Source: Candidatus Zixiibacteriota bacterium (GTDB taxonomy: Bacteria; Zixibacteria; MSB-5A5; JAABVY01). From it: DNA of 14,177 bases. The stretch spans positions 1 to 14,177 of the forward strand of contig JAABVY010000214.1 in NCBI GenBank assembly GCA_011777135.1, in the 5' to 3' direction. Both the position numbers and the translations under genes were made by a program. Below are positions 14,054 through 14,177 of the stretch, in pieces. Under the pieces are notes generated by a model, which did no database searches, was not told where the DNA came from, and saw only the letters and a list, made by a program, of their open reading frames with translations. Every line of letters starts with the position of its first letter. Position 1 is the stretch's first letter.

Positions 14054-14177
14054 CTATTCCAGAGTCCTTAGTCCATCAACAATGGATGTTCTGACCGCCT
14101 TTATTACCGGCACAAGCGAAGCCAGTATTCCCACAGCAATCAAGGCAGGCCCAACCCAATATAATGTCACCCACTCG
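14054..14177 (-). CDS. FtsX-type permease, C-terminal 40 residues (5' part beyond window)
   Basis: This minus-strand frame enters from the window's right edge and stops at TAG 14056-14054. The visible end reads WVGPALIAVGILASLVPVIK, then AVRTSIVDGLRTLE. It is a final transmembrane helix followed by a basic helix with an S-I-V-D-G-L-R close, the standard ending of FtsX/MacB permeases. It lies 18 bases before the complete permease gene, so the two are tandem, probably acting as a heteromeric or paired permease. An ATPase gene is expected further upstream, outside the window (inference). Confidence 0.75.
   Translation of the reverse strand, partial: EWVTLYWVGPALIAVGILASLVPVIKAVRTSIVDGLRTLE

Overview
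The window holds ten chromosomal genes, two of them cut by its edges. I see no RNA gene, insertion sequence, CRISPR array or phage gene. Most genes have clear Shine-Dalgarno (SD) sites. A TonB-dependent receptor with an N-terminal carboxypeptidase-regulatory-like domain, a large secreted protein ending in a type IX-like sorting domain and a PorV/UPF0164-like protein sit together. That combination suggests a Gram-negative member of the wider FCB group, such as Zixibacteria, KSB1 or Marinimicrobia-like lineages. The strong SD sites argue against a typical Bacteroidetes. The taxonomic guess is inference from gene content only.

Left part, minus strand (1-5276): read in the direction of transcription, the order is a TTG-started periplasmic substrate-binding protein (ABC_sub_bind type), a membrane HAMP histidine kinase joined to it by an ATGA overlap, a 114-base gap, a stand-alone receiver protein, and a soluble receiver-histidine kinase hybrid overlapping it by 16 bases. 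Together they look like one signalling cascade: ligand-binding protein, membrane kinase, free receiver, second kinase. None of the four has a DNA-binding or enzymatic output domain, so the final target is not in view. Past them lies the 5' part of a probable GT-B glycosyltransferase-like gene.

Middle (5277-5669): a 393-base AT-rich divergent control region with nested inverted repeats, a TGTAAT/ATTACA dyad and a plausible promoter.

Right-middle, plus strand (5670-12083): a GTG-started TonB receptor, the sorting-domain protein and the PorV-like protein, each separated by exactly 18 bases and closed by a perfect 12-bp-stem terminator. This is the most interesting unit. It reads as an outer-membrane uptake or display module with its own candidate PorV-type export partner. 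Its divergence from the sensor operon hints, without proof, at joint control.

Right (12084-14177): a small GYD-domain gene with a perfect TATAAT -10 box set inside a 10-bp inverted repeat, then two minus-strand FtsX/MacB-type permeases. The upstream permease is cut by the window edge. The downstream one carries an extra N-terminal four-helix membrane module.
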